64,000 bases of DNA from an uncultured Bacteroidota bacterium (GTDB lineage Bacteria; Bacteroidota; Bacteroidia; Flavobacteriales; Flavobacteriaceae), in the NCBI GenBank assembly GCA_913062555.1, contig CAJXVU010000012.1:1-64000 (forward strand). The letters run 5' to 3'. A model generated the notes under the pieces. It did no database searches, was not told the origin of the DNA, and saw only the letters and a list, made by a program, of their open reading frames with translations. The translations under genes were made by a program, and so were the position numbers. Shown here in pieces: positions 27,191-36,117 of the stretch; within the stretch, counting starts at the first letter, position 1, and each line of letters begins with the position of its first letter.

Positions 27191-28312
27191 ATGAAAAATT
27201 TGAAAACAATTTTAAAACATTCAATTGTACAAGTGGTAGTAATATTAATAATTACATCTTGTACACCCGACCCTATTACTGATATACAATCAGGAGCGCC
27301 CCAGTTCAATATCAATACGTTTGAAGAAAAATTAATTAATGAAATTGGAACCCTATCCGTAGGTTTTTCATATGTAATTTCTTTAAATGGACAATGGAAA
27401 CGAAAAGGAGGAATGGGAATGGCTCAGACTTCGGCAGACAGAAACATCCAAATGTCTGAAAACTCACGAATGAATATTGCCAGCATTAGCAAGTTTGTAA
27501 CAACTATTGCTGCTTTAAAAATTATTGAAGAAGACCCGCAAATAGATTTGGACGATCCAATTGGATCATACTTACCAAATGATTGGAATCCAACAAATGA
27601 TGTTCAGGAAATTACCTTTAGACAATTAATGAACCATACTAGTGGACTTCATATTAATGTAAACGACGGGGAGGATGGACAGTTATTTGATAATTTGAAA
27701 TCAGTAGTTCAAAACACTCCAGTGGGTTCTAAAAGTTATGATTATGTGAATATAAACTTTGCTTTTTTTAGAGTGTTAATTCCAAAAATGATCAATGCAG
27801 GTAATTTGAATGATGAAATGGACTATGCTATTGCATATGAAAATTATATTCAAAATCAAGTTCTCAATCCTATTGGGATATCTGGAGCTAGTGTGAAACA
27901 AGAAGATTTTGATGCTTTGTTATATCGATTTCCTTATGATAATAGTACAGGTAAAAATCCTGGTGACTGGACATTGATCTCTGGAGCTGGTGGTTGGTAT
28001 ATGTCTGCATTTCAATTGGCGAATTTAATTGCATATGTATGGCATAGTGAAGTTTTAATTTCAGAAGAAATGCGATACCAAATGAACAATTCCCTGTTAG
28101 GCCTGTCAGAATCAGTAGATAATGGTGAACATGGATTTTACCAAGCTAAGGGAGGCGGATTGCGATATGGTGGGGCTCCAAAAAAAGGGCTGGATTGTAT
28201 GTTTATGAATTACCCAAACGGGATTCAGGTTGTTGTCCTATTAAATTCAACAGATGCAGCCTTTCCATTGCATCCTAAATTAAGAGATACATTTGACGAA
28301 TCTTGGGAATAA
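27191..28312 (+). CDS. Serine hydrolase (class C beta-lactamase-like) lipoprotein
   Basis: A 373-residue lipoprotein (lipobox ITSC, Cys24) of the beta-lactamase/transpeptidase-like superfamily. The nucleophile motif SxxK is in ASISKF (S98, K101) and the second-box YxN is in YDYVNIN; NHTSGLH is the usual motif after helix 4. The third box is less clear (KGGGLRYGG near residue 320). Likely a D-amino-acid peptidase or esterase rather than an antibiotic-resistance enzyme; the substrate is not evident. Confidence 0.87.
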   Translation: MKNLKTILKHSIVQVVVILIITSCTPDPITDIQSGAPQFNINTFEEKLINEIGTLSVGFSYVISLNGQWKRKGGMGMAQTSADRNIQMSENSRMNIASISKFVTTIAALKIIEEDPQIDLDDPIGSYLPNDWNPTNDVQEITFRQLMNHTSGLHINVNDGEDGQLFDNLKSVVQNTPVGSKSYDYVNINFAFFRVLIPKMINAGNLNDEMDYAIAYENYIQNQVLNPIGISGASVKQEDFDALLYRFPYDNSTGKNPGDWTLISGAGGWYMSAFQLANLIAYVWHSEVLISEEMRYQMNNSLLGLSESVDNGEHGFYQAKGGGLRYGGAPKKGLDCMFMNYPNGIQVVVLLNSTDAAFPLHPKLRDTFDESWE

Positions 28313-28325
28313 ACATTGGTTAAAT

Positions 28326-28361
28326 AAAAAAAAGCATCTCTAATTACAGGTGCTTTTTTTT
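28326..28361 (+). terminator. Intrinsic terminator after the serine hydrolase gene
   Basis: An A-tract and AGCATC pair with GGTGCT and a T-tract (about 12 bp including one G-U pair, loop of about ten bases). It ends in eight T's, directly before the thiL promoter. Confidence 0.8.
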
Positions 28362-28398
28362 ACATTTAATTGGTGTGAAAAAATAAAAGGATTTGATA

Positions 28399-28406
28399 TA
28401 TCTTTG
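28399..28406 (+). promoter_or_regulatory. -7 promoter element TATCTTTG for thiL
   Basis: An exact TAnnTTTG match ending four bases before ATG 28411, so the expected transcription start coincides with the start codon. This suggests a leaderless thiL mRNA, and it lies inside the longer in-frame ORF that begins at 28393, favouring the 28411 start. Confidence 0.6.
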
Positions 28407-28410
28407 CAGT

Positions 28411-29457
28411 ATGATAGAAGATAAAAATCAACAGCGCACTCCATTGAGCGAATTAGGAGAATTTGGACTCATTGACCACCTCACTAAAAACTTTAAGATT
28501 AGTAAAAAAAGCACAATAAAGGGTATCGGTGATGATGCTGCGGTACTAAATTTTGGAAAAAAAAATGTTGTTGTTACAACAGACTTGTTGGTAGAAGGTG
28601 TTCATTTTGATTTAAGTTATATGCCTTTAAAACATCTGGGGTATAAGGCAGTTGTTGTTAATCTGTCTGATGTGTATGCAATGAATGCTCATGCAACACA
28701 AATAACCGTTTCAATAGCGGTATCAAATAGGTTTCCATTAGAAGCATTGGAAGAGTTGTACGCAGGAATTGAAACTGCGGCCAAAGTTTATGACATTGAT
28801 GTCGTTGGAGGAGATACGACCTCTTCAAAATCAGGACTTCTAATTTCGGTTACTGCTATTGGTGAGATAAACTCGGAGAATGCAGTGTATAGAAATGGTG
28901 CTAAACCTAATGATTTACTTGTAGTTTCAGGAGATATTGGTGGGGCATATATGGGGCTTCAGGTATTAGAAAGAGAGAAAGAGGTTTTTAAAGTCAACCC
29001 AAATAGTCAACCCGATCTAGATAAATATACCTATATCATAGAGCGTCAGTTAAAACCAGAAGCTCGTAAAGATATTATTAAGCTTTTGAATGATTTGGAA
29101 GTAAAACCAACCGCTATGATAGATATAAGCGATGGATTATCTTCAGAGATTATGCATTTGTGTACACAATCTAATGTGGGTTGTGATTTATATGAAAATA
29201 AAATTCCACTTGATCCTGAAGTGATTTCTACCTGTGAAGAGTTTAATATAGACAGCACAACAATTGCACTTAACGGAGGAGAGGACTATGAATTACTAAT
29301 GACTATTTCTCAAGAAGATTTTCCAAAGATAAAGGCCAATCCAAGTTTAACGGTAATCGGATTTATAACAGAAAAAGCTGCAGGGATGCATTTGGTTACT
29401 AGGGCCGAAACTAAAATACCGATACAGGCTCAAGGTTGGAATGCTCTTAATAAATAA
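28411..29457 (+). CDS. thiL: Thiamine-monophosphate kinase ThiL
   Basis: A 348-residue kinase of the PurM/ThiL fold that phosphorylates thiamine monophosphate to thiamine diphosphate. GIGDDAAVL (38-46), the Mg-binding DLLVEGVHF, NLSDVYAMNA, VVGGDTTSS and IDISDGLSSE motifs are all present. ATG 28411 is chosen over an in-frame ATG at 28393 because of promoter position and family length. No TPP riboswitch is seen upstream. The gene stands alone. Confidence 0.95.
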   Translation: MIEDKNQQRTPLSELGEFGLIDHLTKNFKISKKSTIKGIGDDAAVLNFGKKNVVVTTDLLVEGVHFDLSYMPLKHLGYKAVVVNLSDVYAMNAHATQITVSIAVSNRFPLEALEELYAGIETAAKVYDIDVVGGDTTSSKSGLLISVTAIGEINSENAVYRNGAKPNDLLVVSGDIGGAYMGLQVLEREKEVFKVNPNSQPDLDKYTYIIERQLKPEARKDIIKLLNDLEVKPTAMIDISDGLSSEIMHLCTQSNVGCDLYENKIPLDPEVISTCEEFNIDSTTIALNGGEDYELLMTISQEDFPKIKANPSLTVIGFITEKAAGMHLVTRAETKIPIQAQGWNALNK

Positions 29458-29580
29458 TACCAACTTAGATTTTGAAGTCAATTTTTATTCTAGATTTTGT
29501 GGTGTTAAAATTTGTAGAGAAAAAACCTTGAAAAAAAAGGGGAGGAGGTTAATCTGTAAATTGAAATGTAGATTTTTCTG

Positions 29581-29805
29581 TTAGACTATAGACACTTTTC
29601 TTTTTTTTCGAATACGTTTCGTGTGAATGTTTTCCAATTCAATATTTATTTCTTTATATTTAGAAGTAAGTCTAATTAAGTCGCCATTTCCATTTGTAGT
29701 AACTTGTTCTTTACACTGTTTACATCGATATTCTTTTACATGTAAAGTAACATGTTTTGTAATCGCGTAATCATGACCAAATATGGAGCAATAAATCTGT
29801 TTCAA
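29581..29805 (-). CDS. Mini zinc-ribbon-like protein, paralogue A
   Basis: A 74-residue basic protein with IFGHDY near the start, a CKQCK pair (CxxC) around residues 28-32, then TTNGNGDL and a Lys/Arg-rich C-terminus (KRIRKKRK). Together with Cys and His residues near the start (C6, H11) the CxxC could bind zinc. It shares its whole plan with the 95-residue protein at 30069-30356. I know similar short proteins only as uncharacterised in flavobacteria; a nucleic-acid-binding role would be a guess. Confidence 0.65.
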   Translation of the reverse strand: MKQIYCSIFGHDYAITKHVTLHVKEYRCKQCKEQVTTNGNGDLIRLTSKYKEINIELENIHTKRIRKKRKVSIV

Positions 29806-30068
29806 AATGTCAATATTTTTAATTAGTTAGTTAGAAGGACATTAAAGGTATGAAAATTGAAAGGAACACACTTATCGAACGTTGATAAAATCGATAAAAA
29901 CACCTATTTATCTGTATAAGTGGCCTTTTTTAGAAGTAACGCCGTGATTGTAGGTGCTTAAATTCAGAGAGGAGAACATTTGGAAGTATTAAAATTCTAT
30001 AAGTATTTGACTTTTAGTATCCTGATTGACCGAATTTCAAGTTTAATTTTAGCTGTAATTATTTAATA

Positions 30069-30356
30069 TTATCGGGTAATACTATCTAAGTTTAAAGATT
30101 GCATTTGATGCATTCGCTGTTCAAGGCGCAAGACTCTTTTTTTATAAATATGTTCTAAAATACGGTTTATCTCTTTATGACTAGGAGTAAGCTCAGTAAG
30201 CTCTCCATTGCTATTAGTTGTGAGTTGTTTTTTACAGCAGTCACAGGTGTATTCTTTAACAAATTTTGTAATTTTTTTACTGGTGTGATAACGATGTCCA
30301 AAGATATTGCAATATAATCTGGAACGAGCAGATTTAGTTGATGTAGAGGTTTTCAT
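30069..30356 (-). CDS. Mini zinc-ribbon-like protein, paralogue B
   Basis: A 95-residue basic protein paralogous to the 74-residue protein at 29581. Shared elements in order: CNIFGHRY, FVKEYTCDCCKKQ with a CxxC, TTNSNGEL, LT..HKEIN and a basic KKRVLRLEQR stretch. It has an extra Ser/Thr-rich N-terminus and a longer C-terminal tail. The two genes are in tandem on the minus strand, 263 bases apart, so each may have its own promoter. Function unknown. Confidence 0.65.
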   Translation of the reverse strand: MKTSTSTKSARSRLYCNIFGHRYHTSKKITKFVKEYTCDCCKKQLTTNSNGELTELTPSHKEINRILEHIYKKRVLRLEQRMHQMQSLNLDSITR

Positions 30357-30411
30357 ATTAAGTCAAATGTTAGGGTTTCACAATTTACTTAAAATTAATA
30401 AATCAAACCGA

Positions 30412-31203
30412 CTAAATGCCTTCTTTTTCGATGAATGACGCAATGCTGTAGGACAATAGCTCTTTGTTTTCGATATGACTCATATGTCCATCGGGTAGTT
30501 CTACCACATCTACCTCTGTATTAAGTGTTTGCTTTATTGTGGTATCAAAATCTAATACTGGATCTTTTTTACTTATTATCATCATTTTTTTGAAAGGTCC
30601 AAAATGTAAGATAGCTTCTCGATCTTGTCTAATTTTCATACCTTCTAAAGCTGCAATTATGCCCTGAAGGGGAGTATTTAGAGCTTCTTGTTTCACCATT
30701 TTAATTTCGTTTGCAAAACGATTTCTGTTTTTGGGGCGAAATAAATTAGAAATTGACAATTTAATAAAGCTTTTATGATTTTGTTTTACAGCTTTAATCG
30801 CACGATCTCTATTCTTTTTTCGTGCTTCACTATCTGCCAAAGCTGTTGAATTCATTAAACAAATTCCTTTAACTGTATCTGGGTAAAGTTCACAATATGC
30901 TAAAGCAACATACCCTCCCATGGAATGCCCAATTAATATCGAGCGCCTTATTTTTAAATGCTTAAGTACAGCATTTACTGTTTCAGCCATGAGTTCCATA
31001 CTATGCACATAACCCATACACTCTGTTTTACCATGTCCTAATAAATCTATGGTGATAATTCTGTGTCCTTTGGATAGTATCGGAATTAAAGAGGCCCACA
31101 TGGTTGAATTTTCTAAAAAACCATGTAAAAGCACTATAACTTTCCCTTTACCAAAATCCTTGAAATTTATTTTTGTGTTTTTATATATTATAAAGCTGCT
31201 CAT
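30412..31203 (-). CDS. Alpha/beta hydrolase
   Basis: A 263-residue alpha/beta-hydrolase-fold enzyme. The oxyanion-hole motif LHGFLENSTMW (26-36), nucleophile elbow GHSMGGY (S94), an acid in SKKDPVLDFD and the catalytic His in DGHMSHIEN are all visible. No signal peptide, so cytoplasmic. Family members are esterases, lipases or C-C hydrolases; the substrate cannot be told. It is divergent from brnQ. Confidence 0.9.
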   Translation of the reverse strand: MSSFIIYKNTKINFKDFGKGKVIVLLHGFLENSTMWASLIPILSKGHRIITIDLLGHGKTECMGYVHSMELMAETVNAVLKHLKIRRSILIGHSMGGYVALAYCELYPDTVKGICLMNSTALADSEARKKNRDRAIKAVKQNHKSFIKLSISNLFRPKNRNRFANEIKMVKQEALNTPLQGIIAALEGMKIRQDREAILHFGPFKKMMIISKKDPVLDFDTTIKQTLNTEVDVVELPDGHMSHIENKELLSYSIASFIEKEGI

Positions 31204-31232
31204 TAAAACTCATGTAAAATTACTATATTGGA

Positions 31233-31240
31233 CAAAGATA
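31233..31240 (-). promoter_or_regulatory. -7 promoter element TATCTTTG for the alpha/beta hydrolase gene
   Basis: An exact TAnnTTTG match on the minus strand, 29 bases before the ATG at 31203. It lies in the 47-base gap shared with the divergent brnQ start. Confidence 0.5.
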
Positions 31241-31250
31241 AATTCGATAT

Positions 31251-32534
31251 ATGAATAAAACTAAAGAATCCTTCATCTTTGGATTTGCAATATTTGCTGC
31301 TTTTTTTGGAGCAGGAAATTTAATTCTTCCCCCATTATTAGGATTTAATTCAGGACCAGATTGGTGGATTGTTGCGCTTGGTTTTATTGCTTCAGCTACT
31401 GTAATTCCGTTTTTTGCTCTCTTTGCTCATGCCAGATTACAGGGAACTATGCTCGATTTTGGGAATAAAGTATCCCCGGTATTTAGTTTAATATTTTGCC
31501 TCTGTGTTTATGCAATAGCAATTGCGCTTCCTTGTCCACGTACTGCAGCTGTGACACATGAATTGGCAATAGCGCCATATTTTGGAAGTAGTTCGTTACT
31601 AACAAGTGCAATTTACTTTGTTCTTGTGTTTGTGTTTGCAATGAATAGAAATAATGTGCTTCAAATTCTAGGGAAGTATTTAACACCGTTAATTGGTATT
31701 ATACTATTAGCAATTATTGGAGTAGGTATTTTTGCGACGGATAATGTTATGAATGCCTCTACTTTTGAGGCGCCATTAATTGGAGGGTTTCTGGAAGGTT
31801 ATCAAACCTATGATGCTATTGCAGGATTACTTACAGGTGGAATTGTAGTTATTTCTTTAAACTTAAGAGGCTATACCTCGTTTGAAGAGAAAAAGAGCAT
31901 TATTGCTAGATCTGGATTTATTGCCATGGCAGGATTGTTCATAATATATGCTGGACTTATCGCGGTTGGCGCCAATTTTAACACAGAATTTGAAGACAAT
32001 ATTTCTCGAACAGCGTTACTTTCTGGTTTAAGTATTAAAACCTTAGGAAATGTTGGTTCAACATTTTTGAGTGTATTGGTTGCTTTGGCTTGTTTTACTA
32101 CTGCAGTTGGAATTATTGTTGGTACGGCCGATTTTTTTAAAGGACTATTTAAGGATTCAAAAAGGGTATACCTAATTACTGTAATTGTATCTTGTGTTGT
32201 CGGTGTCTTTGTAGGTCAAATGAATGTGACCTATATTATTAATGTGGCTTTACCAGTATTAATGTTTATCTATCCAATAACTGTAGTGTTGATTTTTTTA
32301 AATGTGATTCCAGAAAGATTTGCGTCTAAACATGTTTTTAGAGCGGTAGTATTGGTAGCGTTTTTGTTTAGTATTCCTGATTTCCTTGGGTTTCTAATTT
32401 CTAACGAAGCTCTTGAAGGAGTGAAAAATGTAATCCCGTTGGCACAACATAATTTGGGTTGGGTATTACCTTCATTGCTGACTTTTGTTTTAGTAAACTT
32501 GACAAGAAAACAACGAATGAAAGTAGATAGTTAA
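31251..32534 (+). CDS. brnQ: Branched-chain amino acid transporter BrnQ
   Basis: A 427-residue inner-membrane carrier with about 12 membrane helices. The N-terminal AIFAAFFGAGNLILPPLLG is the hallmark of the LIVCS (BrnQ) family, which imports Leu, Ile and Val with Na+ or H+. It is convergent with the ACT-like gene, separated by only one base. The neighbourhood with aspartate kinase suggests an amino-acid theme. Confidence 0.93.
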   Translation: MNKTKESFIFGFAIFAAFFGAGNLILPPLLGFNSGPDWWIVALGFIASATVIPFFALFAHARLQGTMLDFGNKVSPVFSLIFCLCVYAIAIALPCPRTAAVTHELAIAPYFGSSSLLTSAIYFVLVFVFAMNRNNVLQILGKYLTPLIGIILLAIIGVGIFATDNVMNASTFEAPLIGGFLEGYQTYDAIAGLLTGGIVVISLNLRGYTSFEEKKSIIARSGFIAMAGLFIIYAGLIAVGANFNTEFEDNISRTALLSGLSIKTLGNVGSTFLSVLVALACFTTAVGIIVGTADFFKGLFKDSKRVYLITVIVSCVVGVFVGQMNVTYIINVALPVLMFIYPITVVLIFLNVIPERFASKHVFRAVVLVAFLFSIPDFLGFLISNEALEGVKNVIPLAQHNLGWVLPSLLTFVLVNLTRKQRMKVDS

Positions 32535-32535
32535 C

Positions 32536-33192
32536 TTATTCTTTAACTCTTTTAATTGCTGAAAATGCTTTGTCAACAAAATCTTCTTCAACGAGAATAG
32601 TAAATTCATTCGTAGTCGAAATGACTTCATATAATACAATACCTTCCCAAGCCAATCGTTTAAAAAAATGATAATATAATCCTGCTATTTTGGAGTTTTC
32701 TTCGGGTAAATTAATACTAATTGCAGATAGATTGTCTTGAATCGCAATAAAAATTTCGTCCTTAAAACACTCTACAATAAAAGGTTTAAGACTACTGGAA
32801 ATAATAATATTACTTTCATGAATTCCTCTAGTGAAGGTGTAAAATAATTTGGATTCACCTTTAACTTTTTCCAAAATCTTGGCATGATTAAGTATAAGGG
32901 AGTGTGAATTTTTTACAGTGAAATCAGTTAAGTTAGATCGCACCGTAATGTCTCCCAAATTTCGAATAATCTTTTTCATTTTTAAGGAATGCCCTGGAAT
33001 CATAGGAGAGCTATAACGCCTTAGTGCCATCATTATCGCTCCCGATTTTACTGGTTTTTTTAGCATATCACCAATAGGTTCTCTCAACTCATCTGCTAAA
33101 GCACTAAAATTGATAATGCCTCGAGACAAGGCCTCTTCTAAATAAGGTTGCGTTATTAATATGTCTTCTACACAACTGGTTATGGTCTTCAT
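32536..33192 (-). CDS. ACT-like regulatory protein next to aspartate kinase
   Basis: A 218-residue cytoplasmic protein. Residues 1-95 look like a winged-helix or helical domain (LITQPYLEEALSRGIINFSA; MLKKPVKSGAIMMALRR). Residues about 140-215 resemble an ACT-type fold (NLSAISINLPEENSKIAGLY; NEFTILVEEDFVDKAF). It is divergent from aspartate kinase with a 99-base gap that holds a promoter for each gene. It may sense an amino acid and regulate lysC or brnQ, but this rests on position and fold impression only. Confidence 0.7.
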   Translation of the reverse strand: MKTITSCVEDILITQPYLEEALSRGIINFSALADELREPIGDMLKKPVKSGAIMMALRRYSSPMIPGHSLKMKKIIRNLGDITVRSNLTDFTVKNSHSLILNHAKILEKVKGESKLFYTFTRGIHESNIIISSSLKPFIVECFKDEIFIAIQDNLSAISINLPEENSKIAGLYYHFFKRLAWEGIVLYEVISTTNEFTILVEEDFVDKAFSAIKRVKE

Positions 33193-33216
33193 CTGTTAAC
33201 TATTTAACAATCTGTA

Positions 33217-33224
33217 CAAAATTA
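33217..33224 (-). promoter_or_regulatory. -7 promoter element TAATTTTG for the ACT-like gene
   Basis: An exact TAnnTTTG match on the minus strand, about 24 bases before the ATG at 33192. Confidence 0.5.
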
Positions 33225-33266
33225 AACTAATTTTTTAAAAAATATCCTATTATGAAAAATCATCTT

Positions 33267-33274
33267 TAGTTTTG
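33267..33274 (+). promoter_or_regulatory. -7 promoter element TAGTTTTG for aspartate kinase
   Basis: An exact TAnnTTTG match 17 bases before the ATG at 33292, divergent from the ACT-like gene promoter 43 bases away. Confidence 0.5.
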
Positions 33275-33291
33275 AACTCATAATTAATAAT

Positions 33292-34611
33292 ATGAAAGTT
33301 TTAAAATTTGGAGGCACCTCGGTAGGATCGGTTGAAAATATTAATAATGTTAAGAATATTATTAATGACGGCGAACAGAAAATCATTGTATTATCAGCGA
33401 TGTCGGGGACTACAAATGCATTGGTGAAGATCACTAATTGTATTGTGAATAATGAACCAAATATAGCTATTGAACTTATTAATGATTTACATATTCAATA
33501 TTTTGAGACTGTAGACGCTCTAATTTCTAATAAAAAGCTCAATAAGGAAACAAAAGCCTATGTAAATAATGTTTTTGATGTACTGGTTCAATATACTTAT
33601 GGTTCCTATTCTACACAATTGGAGCGAAAAATAGTGTCCCAAGGGGAATTGCTTTCTACTTTTATTTTTGATATTTATTTAAGGCAAGAAGGAATTCGCT
33701 CAACACTATTGCCTGCGCTGAGTTTCATGAGAATTGATAAAACAAATGAGCCTGACTTTTTCTATATCAAACAAAATTTTAAAACGGTTATTAAGAATGC
33801 AGCGGAGGCTACTATATATATAACACAGGGATTTATTTGTATTGATGAACATGGAGAGGTTTCAAACTTACAAAGAGGAGGGAGTGATTATACGGCTACC
33901 TTAATTGGTGCTGCAATTAAAGCCGAAGAAGTTCAAATTTGGACGGATATTGATGGCATGCATAATAATGATCCGCGTTTTGTAGAACACACCAAACCAA
34001 TTTCAAATTTATCCTATGAAGAAGCTGCTGAGTTGGCTTATTTTGGAGCAAAAATATTACATCCACAAACCGTGACCCCAGTAAAAGCTGACGGAATACC
34101 AGTGCGTTTAAAGAATACAATGAATCCTGATGCTCACGGAACTTTAATTACCGGAAATTATACCGAAAATGGTATAAAAGCCATCGCGGCAAAGGATAAT
34201 ATAACGGCTATAAAAATAAAATCTGGACGGATGCTTCAGTCACATGGTTTCCTTAAAAAAGTTTTTGAAATATTTGAAGTATTTGAAACCCCTATTGATA
34301 TGATTACAACCTCTGAGGTCGCCATATCTCTTACGATAGATGATGATAGGAGTTTAGATAAAATAGTCACGGAATTAGAAAAATTTGCCTTAATAGATAT
34401 TGATAAAAATCAAAGCATTGTATGTTTGGTTGGTCATTCTATAGTGCATCATCAAGATACATTTAAGTTGTTTCAGATTTTACAAGATGTAAAAATTAGA
34501 ATGATTTCATATGGAGGAAGCAATAACAATATTTCATTGTTGGTGCCAACCTACGAAAAAAAGGCAACTTTAGAACGTTTACAAGATTACATTTTTAAAT
34601 GCCTTGCATAG
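33292..34611 (+). CDS. lysC: Aspartate kinase
   Basis: A 439-residue monofunctional aspartate kinase, the first step of the Lys/Thr/Met pathway. The amino-acid-kinase motifs KFGGTSVGS (4-12) and LQRGGSDYTATLIG are present, and the C-terminal third has two ACT domains (TSEVAISLTIDD; SIVCLVGHSI), the usual site of feedback control. It has no homoserine dehydrogenase fusion. It ends at a perfect bidirectional terminator. Confidence 0.93.
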   Translation: MKVLKFGGTSVGSVENINNVKNIINDGEQKIIVLSAMSGTTNALVKITNCIVNNEPNIAIELINDLHIQYFETVDALISNKKLNKETKAYVNNVFDVLVQYTYGSYSTQLERKIVSQGELLSTFIFDIYLRQEGIRSTLLPALSFMRIDKTNEPDFFYIKQNFKTVIKNAAEATIYITQGFICIDEHGEVSNLQRGGSDYTATLIGAAIKAEEVQIWTDIDGMHNNDPRFVEHTKPISNLSYEEAAELAYFGAKILHPQTVTPVKADGIPVRLKNTMNPDAHGTLITGNYTENGIKAIAAKDNITAIKIKSGRMLQSHGFLKKVFEIFEVFETPIDMITTSEVAISLTIDDDRSLDKIVTELEKFALIDIDKNQSIVCLVGHSIVHHQDTFKLFQILQDVKIRMISYGGSNNNISLLVPTYEKKATLERLQDYIFKCLA

Positions 34612-34632
34612 GTATTTGATTGTAGTTCACCG

Positions 34633-34664
34633 AAAGGCTCATAAATTATTATGAGCCTTTTCAT
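34633..34664. terminator. Bidirectional intrinsic terminator
   Basis: A perfect 12-bp stem AAAGGCTCATAA with TTATGAGCCTTT and the loop ATTA (34645-34648), flanked by A/T runs. It sits between the convergent aspartate kinase and aminopeptidase P genes and should serve both. Confidence 0.9.
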
Positions 34665-34676
34665 TTAAACTACAAT

Positions 34677-35966
34677 TTAATGCATCAAATCTTCTATCTC
34701 ATCAGCTTCAATAGGAATATTACGCATTAAGTTAAACGGCACTCCAGTCTCTTGAACTACAACATCATCTTCTAAACGAATTCCAAATCCTTCCTCTGGA
34801 ATATAAATCCCTGGCTCTACAGTAAATACCATATTCGCTTGCATCGGCTCTGTTAAGATGCCATAATCATGTGTATCTAACCCCATATGATGAGAGGTTC
34901 CATGCATGAAATATTTTTTATAAGCAGGCCAATCCACTTTTTCGTTTTGAACATCGGCTTTGTCAATAAGACCCAAGCCAAGTAATTCTGAAGTCATAAT
35001 TTTCCCAACTTCAACATGATAATCTGACCAAATAGTACCAGGAACCAGAAGTTTTGTCGCTTCATTTTTGACATGGTTCACAGCATTGTACACTGCTTTT
35101 TGACGATCTGAAAACTTACCTGAAACAGGGATCGTTCTAGTCATGTCTGAGGAATAATTAGCGTATTCAGAACCAACGTCTAAGAGAATTAAATCGCCAG
35201 ACTTGCATTCTAGATTATTTTCTATATAATGGAGGACATTGGCGTTGTTTCCTGATGCTACTATGGGTGTGTAAGCGAAACCTTTAGATCGATTATTTAA
35301 AAATTCATGCATGAATTCCGCTTCAATATTATATTCCCAAATCCCGGGTTTTACAAAATTTAAAATACGACGAAACCCTTTTTCAGTAATATCACATGCC
35401 TGTTGTATTAAATCTAACTCAATTGGATCTTTAACCGATCGAAGGCGCTGTAAAATTGGATTACTTTTTGCAACACTATGTGCGGGATATTTATCTTTGA
35501 TCCATTTGGTAAATCGGTCTTCACGTGTTTCTGTTTCAACATTAGCACGGTAGTGTTCGTTTGTGTTTATATAAACGGTATCACACTGAGACATGATTTC
35601 GGACATGATTTTCTCCAGGTCCTGCAACCAATATACGGTTTGAATACCACTGGTTTTTAGTGCCGCTTCCTTGGTGAGTTTTTCACCTTCCCATACCGCA
35701 ATATGTGCATTAGTTTCTTTTAAAAATAAAAGTTCGCGATGTTTTTGATTTGGACAATCAGGGAATAATACCAAAATACTTTCTTCTTGGTCTACACCAC
35801 TTAAATAAAAAATATCACGATGTTGTTCAAATGGAAGGGTGCTATCTGCACTTACTGGGTATATATCATTAGAATTAAACACAGCCAAACTATTAGGCTT
35901 CATTTGTGCGGTGAAATTCTTTCTGTTTTTTATAAATAAATTATTGTCAATACGATTGTATTTCAT
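34677..35966 (-). CDS. Aminopeptidase P family metallopeptidase
   Basis: A 429-residue Xaa-Pro aminopeptidase (M24B). It has the N-terminal creatinase-like domain and the pita-bread catalytic domain with the dinuclear metal ligands: Asp in LDVGSEYANYSSDMTR, His in HGTSHHMGLDTHDYG, and Glu in FTVEPGIYIPEEGFGIRLED. It removes N-terminal residues next to proline. No signal peptide, so cytoplasmic. Confidence 0.94.
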   Translation of the reverse strand: MKYNRIDNNLFIKNRKNFTAQMKPNSLAVFNSNDIYPVSADSTLPFEQHRDIFYLSGVDQEESILVLFPDCPNQKHRELLFLKETNAHIAVWEGEKLTKEAALKTSGIQTVYWLQDLEKIMSEIMSQCDTVYINTNEHYRANVETETREDRFTKWIKDKYPAHSVAKSNPILQRLRSVKDPIELDLIQQACDITEKGFRRILNFVKPGIWEYNIEAEFMHEFLNNRSKGFAYTPIVASGNNANVLHYIENNLECKSGDLILLDVGSEYANYSSDMTRTIPVSGKFSDRQKAVYNAVNHVKNEATKLLVPGTIWSDYHVEVGKIMTSELLGLGLIDKADVQNEKVDWPAYKKYFMHGTSHHMGLDTHDYGILTEPMQANMVFTVEPGIYIPEEGFGIRLEDDVVVQETGVPFNLMRNIPIEADEIEDLMH

Positions 35967-35988
35967 GTTCCTGGAATTTTATAGAAAA

Positions 35989-35996
35989 CAAATGTA
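35989..35996 (-). promoter_or_regulatory. -7 promoter element TACATTTG for aminopeptidase P
   Basis: An exact TAnnTTTG match on the minus strand, about 22 bases before the ATG at 35966. Confidence 0.5.
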
Positions 35997-36117
35997 ATAA
36001 TTAAGACAAAAAGAGTGAGTTTATTAGGTGAATAATTCACAGGAATCATCAAAGAGCGTATTTTTTAGTAATTAAATTATTGCTATTAATTTAAGGCTTG
36101 TATTGAAATAATAGCCA

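Noticed and set aside
28313-28410. TPP riboswitch before thiL
   Set aside because: The gap holds a terminator and a promoter whose start falls at the ATG, leaving no room for a leader; no THI-element sequence was seen.
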